Origin: Desulfarculales bacterium UBA696
Lineage (GTDB): Bacteria; Desulfobacterota; Syntrophobacteria; Syntrophobacterales; Syntrophobacteraceae
Direction of reading: 5' to 3'
NCBI GenBank assembly: GCA_002298995.1
Contig: DBMO01000031.1
Location: 1-18,099 of the forward strand
Length of the DNA: 18,099 nucleotides
Below the pieces are notes generated by a model. The model was not told where the DNA came from. It was given only the letters and a program-made list of their open reading frames with translations, and ran no database searches. Position numbers and translations under genes: made by a program. Of this stretch, positions 7,326 through 13,184 are shown piece after piece (the first letter of the stretch is position 1; each line of letters starts with the position of its first letter).

Positions 7326-8627
7326 TTAAATTTTGCGTTTATCGATCACTCGCTGGGCTTTGCCTTCACTGCGCGCGATGGTCTTTGGCTCGACCAGTTT
7401 CACGGTGGCCGAAACTCCCAGGAATTCCTTGATGTTCTTGGCTATCTTTTTCTCGATATTTTGCAGCACCCGAACCTCGTCGGAAAAGGCAGACTCCCCT
7501 ACTTCCACCAGAACCGAGAGAGTATCCAGGTTGTCCTTGCGGTCAACGATGAGTTGGTAGTGAGGCTCGACCTCATCGGTTTCCATTAGCACGCTCTCGA
7601 TCTGCGATGGGAAAACGTTTACCCCGCGTATGATGAGCATGTCATCGGTGCGGCCGCTCACCTTGTTCATGCGCACGAGCGTGCGCCCGCAGACGCACGC
7701 CTCCCGATCGAGCGAGGTGACGTCGCGGGTGCGGTACCTGATGATCGGGAATGCTTCCTTGGTAATAGACGTAAAAACCAGCTCACCCATCTGCCCGTTG
7801 GGTAGAACTTCACCGGTTTCAGGATTTATTATCTCGGGGATGAAATGATCTTCGAAAATGTGCAGGCCCTTCTTGGCTTCGAGGCACTCGATGGAAACGC
7901 CCGGCCCGATCACTTCGCTCAGGCCATAAATGTCGATGGCGTTAAGATGGAGCTTTCGCTCAATTTCGGTTCTCATCTCCTCGGACCAGGGTTCGGCGCC
8001 GAAAATGCCCGATTTGAACCTGAGGTCTTTGAAGTCAACGCCGGAGTCGCCGGCCACCTCGGCAAGGTGCAGCGCATAAGAGGGCGTGCAAGTAAGGATC
8101 GTCGGGCCGAAGTCTTTCATAATCATGACCTGGCGCTTGGTGTTTCCGCCGGAGATGGGAATAACCGAGGCGCCGAGCCGCTCGGCCCCGTAATGAACAC
8201 CCAGGCCGCCCGTAAAGAGGCCGTAGCCGTAGGCGTTGTGTATGATGTCTCCCCGGCCCGCGCCACCGGCCGCCAGCGCTCTTGCCATTAGCTCGGACCA
8301 GGTGGCGATATCCCGCGCGGTGTAGCCTACCACGGTGGGCTTTCCGGTGGTTCCGGAAGAGGCGTGGATTCGCACCACGTTATCCATCGGAACCGCGAAC
8401 ATTCCGTAGGGATAGTTGTCCCGCAGATCCTGTTTGGTGGTAAACGGAAGCCGGTGCAGGTCCTTCAAAGAGTTGATGTCGCCCGGCTTCAAACCGGCTT
8501 CATCAAACTTTTTTCGATAGAACGGCACCGTCGCGTAGACCCGTTCAACCGTCTCGCGCAGGCGCCGCAGCTGGATGGCCTCGATGGCCTCGCGAGGCAT
8601 TGTTTCGTATTCGATGTTGTAGATCAT
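7326..8627 (-). CDS. paaK: Phenylacetate-CoA ligase (aryl acid-CoA ligase)
   Basis: AMP-forming ligase that joins an aryl acid such as phenylacetate to CoA through an aryl-adenylate, in the cytoplasm. The protein is 433 residues, the usual PaaK length. Seen: the N-terminal RLRETVERVYATVPFYRKKF region typical of PaaK, the ATP loop HASSGTTGKPT (88-98), YGLSEVIGPGVSIEC, the YRTRD motif, and the C-terminal catalytic-type Lys423 in SEGKAQRV. The ATG at 8627 is preceded by GAGGAG. The open frame reaches 8699, but that start lies inside a terminator hairpin and lacks a ribosome site. It is the first full gene of the operon and sits directly behind an aromatic amino acid attenuator. The exact acid (phenyl-, indole- or 4-hydroxyphenylacetate) cannot be read from the sequence. 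Confidence 0.95.
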   Translation of the reverse strand: MIYNIEYETMPREAIEAIQLRRLRETVERVYATVPFYRKKFDEAGLKPGDINSLKDLHRLPFTTKQDLRDNYPYGMFAVPMDNVVRIHASSGTTGKPTVVGYTARDIATWSELMARALAAGGAGRGDIIHNAYGYGLFTGGLGVHYGAERLGASVIPISGGNTKRQVMIMKDFGPTILTCTPSYALHLAEVAGDSGVDFKDLRFKSGIFGAEPWSEEMRTEIERKLHLNAIDIYGLSEVIGPGVSIECLEAKKGLHIFEDHFIPEIINPETGEVLPNGQMGELVFTSITKEAFPIIRYRTRDVTSLDREACVCGRTLVRMNKVSGRTDDMLIIRGVNVFPSQIESVLMETDEVEPHYQLIVDRKDNLDTLSVLVEVGESAFSDEVRVLQNIEKKIAKNIKEFLGVSATVKLVEPKTIARSEGKAQRVIDKRKI

Positions 8628-8666
8628 CTTCCCCGACTCCTCTATTTTGAGAATGCCGCCAAAAGC

Positions 8667-8703
8667 TAAATAAAAAAGGCCGTGGATGCCAAAATCCACA
8701 GCC
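8667..8703 (-). terminator. Second intrinsic terminator before paaK
   Basis: On the minus strand GGCTGTGGAT (8703-8694) pairs with ATCCACGGCC (8687-8678) around a 6-base loop, followed by TTTTTTATTT. It lies 40 bases upstream of the paaK start and downstream of the attenuator, so transcripts must read through both hairpins. Its TCCACGG strand could also pair with CCGTGGA of attenuator segment 2, which may link the two. Confidence 0.85.
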
Positions 8704-8716
8704 TCTCAGAAAGAAA

Positions 8717-8754
8717 AAACCATGGTTTCGGCTTGCTGCGCCTACCCATGGTTT
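8717..8754 (-). terminator. Attenuator terminator (3:4 hairpin)
   Basis: On the minus strand AAACCATGG (8754-8746) pairs perfectly with CCATGGTTT (8725-8717) around a 20-base loop, then runs into TTTTTTCTTTCT. The 5' strand overlaps the segment used in the antiterminator (8751-8738), so the two folds exclude each other. Confidence 0.8.
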
Positions 8755-8842
8755 GTTTTAGCATCAGGTCAGGTTCGTGCTACTTCGTCCACGGGCAGGC
8801 ACTCAAAAAGAGAACCAGCTAAAAAACCAGAGACTAAAGTAG
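8738..8842 (-). promoter_or_regulatory. Aromatic amino acid transcription attenuator: alternative 1:2 and 2:3 stems
   Basis: On the minus-strand RNA, segment 1 CUACUUUAGUC (8842-8832), inside the Phe-Tyr-Phe codons, pairs with GGACGAAGUAG (8790-8780): 6 bp plus 3 bp around a small internal loop. Segment 2 GUGCCUGCCCGUGG (8802-8789), directly after the leader stop, pairs with CCAUGGGUAGGCGC (8751-8738) for 14 uninterrupted pairs, three of them G-U. That 2:3 stem removes the 5' strand of the terminator at 8754-8717. A ribosome stalled on aromatic codons would cover segment 1, free segment 2, form the antiterminator and let transcription continue. A ribosome that reaches the stop at 8803 would mask segment 2 and allow termination. 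This is the classical trp/phe logic, read directly from the pairings. It is not tested. Confidence 0.85.
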
Positions 8843-8859
8843 AAGAACCGGCCGGGCAT
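8803..8859 (-). CDS. Aromatic-rich attenuator leader peptide
   Basis: The 18-residue peptide MPGRFFYFSLWFFSWFSF contains 7 Phe, 2 Trp and 1 Tyr, so 10 of 18 residues are aromatic. GGAG lies 6 bases before this ATG. An in-frame ATG four codons earlier (8871) has a worse ribosome site. It resembles pheL and trpL leader peptides in length, in the clustered regulatory codons, and in position: about 30 bases after a TTGACA promoter and directly before alternative RNA hairpins. Its role would be to measure the charging of Phe, Trp and Tyr tRNAs during translation; the product itself is probably disposable. The mix of all three residues suggests a general aromatic sensor, weighted to Phe. Confidence 0.85.
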   Translation of the reverse strand: MPGRFFYFSLWFFSWFSF

Positions 8860-8894
8860 GTTTTGCTCCATTTTGATTTTCGATGTTGCCCTTC

Positions 8895-8924
8895 TCCATA
8901 ATTTATCGAGAAGGTGTTTGTCAA
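8895..8924 (-). promoter_or_regulatory. Promoter of the paaK-ACT-liv operon
   Basis: A perfect -35 TTGACA (8924-8919) is followed after 18 bases by a weaker -10, TATGGA (8900-8895), or TTATGG at 17 bases. Transcription would start near 8889, about 30 bases before the leader peptide. An inverted repeat CCTTCTC/GAGAAGG (8914-8908 and 8896-8890) straddles the -10 and could be an operator. Confidence 0.55.
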
Positions 8925-8953
8925 TTAAAATCGGATTAAAAATATGAACTTAT

Positions 8954-9016
8954 GGCAAACCGGCAAGGCACCACCCTCTTGTTTGCCGCCGGTTTTTAAA
9001 AATCGGCGGCGGCAAA
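8954..9016. repeat. Palindrome cluster in the paaK/radical SAM divergent region
   Basis: TTTGCCGCCG (8982-8991) and CGGCGGCAAA (9007-9016) form a perfect 10-bp inverted repeat around an A/T centre containing TTTTTAAAAA. A third copy of one arm, GGCAAAC (8954-8960), can instead pair with GTTTGCC (8981-8987), giving a competing hairpin. It could be a regulator site or a bidirectional structure. No flanking gene product is obvious. Confidence 0.6.
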
Positions 9017-9125
9017 TCGAAACCGGAATTTAGAGACCATGTGACTGGTCATGCGTCTGGAGGAAAGTTGAACCTACAGCCGGGATATGTTATGCAAAAT
9101 CGGCCAGATAGCCGGAGGAATGGCG

Positions 9126-9194
9126 ATGTTGATTTTTCCAGGCACGTGCTTAACTTTTTTTCAAAGGCTGACGTTTTTAGTCGCCTTCTCCTAA
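9126..9194 (+). CDS. Possible leader peptide upstream of the radical SAM gene
   Basis: A 22-codon ORF. GGAGG (9114-9118) lies 7 bases before the ATG at 9126, and the TAA stop is 6 bases before a terminator stem. Five residues are Phe (4, 11, 12, 17, 21), including one FF pair. Its Shine-Dalgarno region AGCCGGAGG (9110-9118) is perfectly complementary to CCTCCGGCT (9221-9229) inside the terminator. The 3' coding part forms its own hairpin (AAGGCTGAC/GTCGCCTT, about 9165-9187). The layout of peptide, hairpin, terminator and gene fits attenuation. The residue bias is much weaker than in the paaK leader, so this could be chance. Confidence 0.3.
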   Translation: MLIFPGTCLTFFQRLTFLVAFS

Positions 9195-9200
9195 CCCCTC

Positions 9201-9251
9201 AAGCCCTGCTCGGCTTCCCCCCTCCGGCTGAACAGGGCTTTTGGTTTTTTT
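9201..9251 (+). terminator. Intrinsic terminator before the radical SAM gene
   Basis: AAGCCCTGCTC (9201-9211) pairs with GAACAGGGCTT (9230-9240) with one wobble position, followed by TTGGTTTTTTT. It lies 74 bases upstream of the radical SAM start and ends some plus-strand transcript that begins in the 8925-9200 gap. That transcript may be a leader or a small RNA. I could not match the region to a known riboswitch or RNA family by eye. Confidence 0.75.
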
Positions 9252-9324
9252 ATTTCTGGGGCATAATATTCCTTTCCGCCGAAACGCCACTGAGCCTTTA
9301 CAAATCGAGGTCCACCGCTCTAAA

Positions 9325-10851
9325 ATGATTCTACTTATAAACCCTCCACTGGTTAAGCCGTCGGAGCCGCCTCCGGGCCTTGCGCGGCTGTATGGGGCGC
9401 TTTGCTCCGCCGACGTCAAGTGCGCGGTGATTGATGCAAATATAGAGGCCATCCTGCACCTGCTTCAAAAGCCGGTATCTGCAACGGACAGGTGGAGCCT
9501 GCGGGCGGTGCGCGGCCGCTACAGGAATATCGAATCACTTAGAAGCCCACACGGCTATACCGACCTCCAGCGCTACAAGCGGGTGGTATCCGACCTCAAT
9601 CGCCTGCTGGATAAGACGGTCGAAGGCACCGACCGGATAAGCCTTGCAAACCACACCCGCGCATGCCTGTCACCGCTTCGAAGCGCAGACCTTCTAAGGG
9701 CCGCCGAGGAGTACGAAAAAAATCCCTTCCACGACTATTTCTCGCGGCGATTCTTGGATGCCATTGATCGCCATTCTCCCAAATTCATCGGATTCTCCCT
9801 TAATTTCCTCAGCCAGGCATTTACCGCCTTTTCCATAATGGGCTATTTGCGGGCGAATTTTCCCGGCATCAAAATTGTCGTGGGAGGCGGCCTGGCGACA
9901 TCATGGGCGCGCAGTCCGAACTGGAAAAACCCATTTGGCGGGCTCATCGACCACGTAATAGACGGGCCGGGAGAAAACGCGCTTCTGGAACTGGCGGGCA
10001 AACGCAATAACGGCCCGCCCTTCAGGCCCGATTACGGTCCCTTTCCGATGCGCGACTACTTTGCTCCCGGCCCGATCCTTCCATACAGTTCGTCTTCGGG
10101 GTGCTATTGGAACAGGTGCTCTTTCTGTCCCGAAAAGGCTGAAGGGACTCGCTACGAGCCGGTTCATCCCGCAGCGGCGGTGAGCGAGGCGACCAGCCTG
10201 GTCCGGCAGGTGCGGCCGGCACTGCTGCACTTCGTGGACAGCGCTCTCAGTCCCGCTCTTCTCCAAAAGCTCGCCCAAAATCCTCCCGGAGCACCCTGGT
10301 ACGGTTTCGTGCGCATCACAAAAAGGCTTGCCGACCCGGATTTTTGCACGGCCTTGAGGCGTTCGGGCTGCGTCATGCTTAAACTGGGGCTCGAATCGGG
10401 AGACCAGGGTGTGATAGATGCCGAAGGGAAGGGAATTGACCTCGAAACCGCCTCAAAGGCACTTTCATCGCTCTATTCGGCGGGCATCGGGACCTACGTC
10501 TATCTTCTTTTCGGGACGCCTTCCGAATCTGGGAAGGAGGCCCGAAACACACTCGATTTCACGGTCCGGCACGGCAACTATATAAATTTTTTGAACCTCG
10601 CCATATTCAATATGCCCGTAAACAGCCCCGACGCCCGGAGGTTCGGGACCGAACCCCACTATGAAGGCGACCTGTCGCTCTACACCGGCTTCGCCCACCC
10701 CCGAGGCTGGGACCGGCACGAGGTGAGACAGTTCCTTGACAAGGAGTTCAGGCGCCACCCAGCAATAGCCCCAATACTCGCAAACGACCCACCTTTTTTC
10801 ACATCAAATCACGCGGCTTTTTTAAACAAATTCAGAAATTTAGGGATTTAA
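9325..10851 (+). CDS. Radical SAM protein with N-terminal B12-binding-like domain
   Basis: A 508-residue protein starting MILLINPPLVKPSEPPPGLARL, a typical opening of cobalamin-binding-domain radical SAM enzymes. A Rossmann-like part follows (SPKFIGFSLNFLSQAFTAFSIMGYLRANFPGIKIVVGGG, about 150-190). The cluster motif is CYWNRCSFC with Cys260, Cys265 and Cys268: CX4CX2C, not CX3CX2C. Later blocks VMLKLGLESGDQGVID and GIGTYVYLLFGTPSE fit the SAM barrel. I see no DxHxxG cobalamin ligand motif. The open frame extends to 9241, but that start lies in the terminator U-tract. The ATG at 9325 gives the family N-terminus despite a weak ribosome site. The substrate is unknown. It is monocistronic and converges with the sigma-54 regulator. 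Confidence 0.88.
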   Translation: MILLINPPLVKPSEPPPGLARLYGALCSADVKCAVIDANIEAILHLLQKPVSATDRWSLRAVRGRYRNIESLRSPHGYTDLQRYKRVVSDLNRLLDKTVEGTDRISLANHTRACLSPLRSADLLRAAEEYEKNPFHDYFSRRFLDAIDRHSPKFIGFSLNFLSQAFTAFSIMGYLRANFPGIKIVVGGGLATSWARSPNWKNPFGGLIDHVIDGPGENALLELAGKRNNGPPFRPDYGPFPMRDYFAPGPILPYSSSSGCYWNRCSFCPEKAEGTRYEPVHPAAAVSEATSLVRQVRPALLHFVDSALSPALLQKLAQNPPGAPWYGFVRITKRLADPDFCTALRRSGCVMLKLGLESGDQGVIDAEGKGIDLETASKALSSLYSAGIGTYVYLLFGTPSESGKEARNTLDFTVRHGNYINFLNLAIFNMPVNSPDARRFGTEPHYEGDLSLYTGFAHPRGWDRHEVRQFLDKEFRRHPAIAPILANDPPFFTSNHAAFLNKFRNLGI

Positions 10852-10955
10852 GAATTGAGGGGTTTAGGATTTGGGGAGCTAAAAACTTGGAGGAATGGGA
10901 CTGGACAATTAATGAATCAGGGGTTTTGTTTCAATTCCTTAATTCCTAAATTTCT
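10834..10955. repeat. Long inverted repeat between convergent genes
   Basis: Two 24-base A/T-rich arms (10834-10857 and 10932-10955), built around AGAAATTTAGG and CCTAAATTTCT, match with about 3 mismatches across a 74-base spacer. The left arm covers the stop codon of the radical SAM gene; the right arm ends 11 bases before the regulator's stop. It could act as a bidirectional transcription barrier, or it may be a small non-autonomous element. The spacer has no ORF. Confidence 0.65.
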
Positions 10956-10966
10956 TGATTCGCTTT

Positions 10967-12346
10967 TCAAGCAAAATCTATCTGCTTCTTTTTCATTTTT
11001 TCTATGAGGGTGGTCCGGTTCAGGCCGAGGAGTTTGGCGGCCTTGTTCTTTACCCCTCCAGCTCTTTGGAGAGCGTCGAGAATCAGGCGGTTTTCGAGTT
11101 CGTCAAGCGTCTCCTTGAGATTGATTCCCTCTTCTCCAAGTTCGACCCTCCTGATCTCGATCTGCTGCGGAATCTGCATGCGCCTGGGGAGGTCTTGGAC
11201 GTCTATCTCTTCGTTTTCGGTAAGAATTACGAGCCGCTCGATCACGTTTTCCAGCTCTCGAACGTTTCCAGGCCAGTCGTAGAGCTTGAGGCTGCCTACG
11301 GCGGCGGCAGACATTTTCTTGGGTGGGATGGCCTTTTTTTGGCAGTGCTGCTTTAGGAAATGCTCGATCAGGATAGGGATGTCGCCCTCGCGCTCCCTTA
11401 GAGGCGCTACGTGGATGGGAATAACGTTCAGGCGGTAGAAAAGATCTTCGCGAAAGCTGCCGTCGGCGACCGCTTTTTCGAGGTCTTTATTGGTAGCCGC
11501 GAGTATCCGCACATCCACTTCAATTGTTCTCGATCCGCCGATCCTCTGGAATTTGGTTTCCTGGAGAAAGCGCAGAAGTTTCACCTGTAGCTTCGGGCTC
11601 ATCTCCCCGATTTCATCGAGAAAAACCGTGCCCCGGTGGGCCAGCTCGAACCTGCCCCGCCGATCCTTGAGCGCCCCGGTAAAGGCGCCCTTCTCGTGTC
11701 CGAAAAGCTCGCTCTCCAACAGTTCTTCAGGGATAGCACCACAGTTGATCGGCACGAAAGGCATGTCGCGGCGGTCGCTGTAGTAGTGAATGGCGTTTGC
11801 AATGAGTTCTTTGCCCGTGCCGCTTTCCCCTGTAACCATGACGGTAGAGTCGGCCTTTGCAACGCGCCGGATAATGTGGTAGAGGGTCTGCATGGGAGCG
11901 GATTGGCCGATGAGCCTGTCGAGGCGCTTTTGCTCGATCTGGGATCGCAGCAGGACATTTTCCTCTTTCAAGTCCTTCAGTTCGACTGCCCGCTTCAGGG
12001 TAAGCAGGATTTCGTCCATGTTGGCCGGCTTGGAAAGATAGTCGTAGGCGCCGCGCTTCATGGCCTCGACCGCCGTCTCGACCGAGCTGTAGCCGGTCAG
12101 AACGATAACCAGGGTTTCCGGATAATTGGCGGTAAAATGCTCCAGGACGCCCATCCCACCAATGCCGGGCATTGACAGGTCGGTCAAGACCACCTTGAAA
12201 TTGACTGTCTTTGCGGCCTCGACGGCCCCTTCACCGCTGGTTACGACCTCGACCTCATAGCCCTCCTGCTGGAGGCGCTCGACAACGAACTCCAGTGTAA
12301 CGGGTTCATCATCCGCTATAAGAATCCTGTGTTTTATAGCCCGCAT
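10967..12346 (-). CDS. Sigma-54-dependent response regulator (NtrC/AtoC family)
   Basis: A 459-residue transcription activator with all three NtrC-type parts. The receiver domain (1-120) has acidic pair Asp12-Asp13, phospho-acceptor Asp56 in TDLSMPG, Thr84 and Lys106. The AAA+ domain (about 143-380) has Walker A GESGTGKE (173-180), the sigma-54 contact loop GAFTGA (220-225) and Walker B VFLDEIGEM. The C-terminal Fis-type helix-turn-helix is LILDALQRAGGVKNKAAKLLGLNRTTLIEKMKKK. GAAGGAAG precedes the ATG. No histidine kinase lies beside it, so it is an orphan here, and its targets are unknown. The dtxR-like gene upstream runs the same way across a 155-base gap. Confidence 0.95.
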   Translation of the reverse strand: MRAIKHRILIADDEPVTLEFVVERLQQEGYEVEVVTSGEGAVEAAKTVNFKVVLTDLSMPGIGGMGVLEHFTANYPETLVIVLTGYSSVETAVEAMKRGAYDYLSKPANMDEILLTLKRAVELKDLKEENVLLRSQIEQKRLDRLIGQSAPMQTLYHIIRRVAKADSTVMVTGESGTGKELIANAIHYYSDRRDMPFVPINCGAIPEELLESELFGHEKGAFTGALKDRRGRFELAHRGTVFLDEIGEMSPKLQVKLLRFLQETKFQRIGGSRTIEVDVRILAATNKDLEKAVADGSFREDLFYRLNVIPIHVAPLREREGDIPILIEHFLKQHCQKKAIPPKKMSAAAVGSLKLYDWPGNVRELENVIERLVILTENEEIDVQDLPRRMQIPQQIEIRRVELGEEGINLKETLDELENRLILDALQRAGGVKNKAAKLLGLNRTTLIEKMKKKQIDFA

Positions 12347-12501
12347 CGCTTTGCGCTTCCTTCACTTTCGAAAGGGTGTCGGAAAACAGACAGTCCCGAA
12401 AATCTACCACAAACCGGTTGCGGTTGGCGACAATTTTTTGACGTATTTAACTGTGCGGAAAGGAAAAGAACAGCACTAAGTGGTGGGGCAGAAAACTTGC
12501 T

Positions 12502-13044
12502 TCATTCTTGCTCTTTGGGAGAAATCGCGTTGATACACCCTTTCAGACAGGTTTCGCAATCGGAGGTTTGGGACCCGTGCTTGCAATAACGGGCGAAAGC
12601 ATCGTTCCAGTCAGCACCGGTACGAGGGCAGATCTTGATAAATTCCAGAAAACGCACCAGGCGCTCGACAGCTTCCGGAGCTATGGCATGCTCGATGCGG
12701 CAGGCATTTGCTTCGGCATCTTCAGGGCCGAGCTGCAGGGTGCTCATGAAGAATTCCTTAAGCGTCTTGTGGCGCCGAATGACATCCCGCGCAATGCCTC
12801 TGCCGTTCTCCGTAAGAGTTATATAGCTGTATGGGCTGTAATTTATCAGGCCGCGCACGGCAAGGGCCTTGAGGGCCCCCGTAACCGATGCCCTCTGGAC
12901 ATTCATCTGGTCTGCGATATCTTTTGCCCTGGCAACGCGGTTGGACTGCTCCAGGTGGAAGATCACCTCGAGGTAATCTTCAAGGCTGGCGGAAAGCCCT
13001 TCGGCATTCTCATCAGGGAGTATGGGGATATTCTCTCTTTCCAT
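12502..13044 (-). CDS. DtxR/MntR-family metal-dependent repressor with Cys-rich tail
   Basis: A 180-residue DNA-binding regulator. The N-terminal winged helix (about 18-85) contains SLEDYLEVIFHLE, the recognition helix RASVTGALKALAVRGLI and the wing YITLTENGRGIA. The metal and dimer domain (about 86-136) has His92, and Cys115, Glu118 and His119 in ACRIEHAI, which match the DtxR ancillary/primary ligand pattern CxxEH and favour an iron-type over a manganese-type sensor. There is no SH3-like domain. The C-terminus instead has five cysteines (139, 154, 163, 166, 170), which could bind a further metal or Fe-S cluster (inference). No Shine-Dalgarno precedes the ATG. A possible promoter ends 6 bases upstream, so the mRNA may be leaderless. 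Confidence 0.9.
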   Translation of the reverse strand: MERENIPILPDENAEGLSASLEDYLEVIFHLEQSNRVARAKDIADQMNVQRASVTGALKALAVRGLINYSPYSYITLTENGRGIARDVIRRHKTLKEFFMSTLQLGPEDAEANACRIEHAIAPEAVERLVRFLEFIKICPRTGADWNDAFARYCKHGSQTSDCETCLKGCINAISPKEQE

Positions 13045-13050
13045 CCGGTT

Positions 13051-13080
13051 AGCTTAATCCATTTCGAAACATCGCGTCAA
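13051..13080 (-). promoter_or_regulatory. Possible promoter of the dtxR-like gene
   Basis: TTGACG (13080-13075), an 18-base spacer and TAAGCT (13056-13051). The -10 is weak. Transcription would begin at about 13044, the A of the ATG, which fits the absence of a ribosome site. Confidence 0.35.
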
Positions 13081-13184
13081 GTGAATCACCCCGGGGTTTA
13101 GCCTTAATCAGATGATTTTTCTTATGGCGTTGCCAGGCAGTTTGCTTACACTGCTAGTAAATTGCCCAATCGAAAGATATCCAT

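Noticed and set aside
8628..8699. N-terminal extension of paaK to an ATG at 8699
   Set aside because: That ATG lies inside the second terminator hairpin and has no ribosome site. The ATG at 8627 has GAGGAG and gives the normal PaaK N-terminus.
8761..8805. Possible SRP RNA on the plus strand (contains CAGGTCAGG)
   Set aside because: The conserved GGAAGGAAGCAGC loop is missing, and the stretch is explained as attenuator segments on the minus strand.
8951..8980. Possible c-di-GMP-I (GEMM) riboswitch, from GGCAAACC
   Set aside because: The downstream conserved GACGCAAAGCC and the tetraloop receptor parts are absent. GGCAAAC is explained as a palindrome arm.
9059..9090. Possible RNase P RNA start, from GGAGGAAAGT
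   Set aside because: Only the short string matches. None of the other conserved RNase P regions follow, and the interval to the terminator is far too short.
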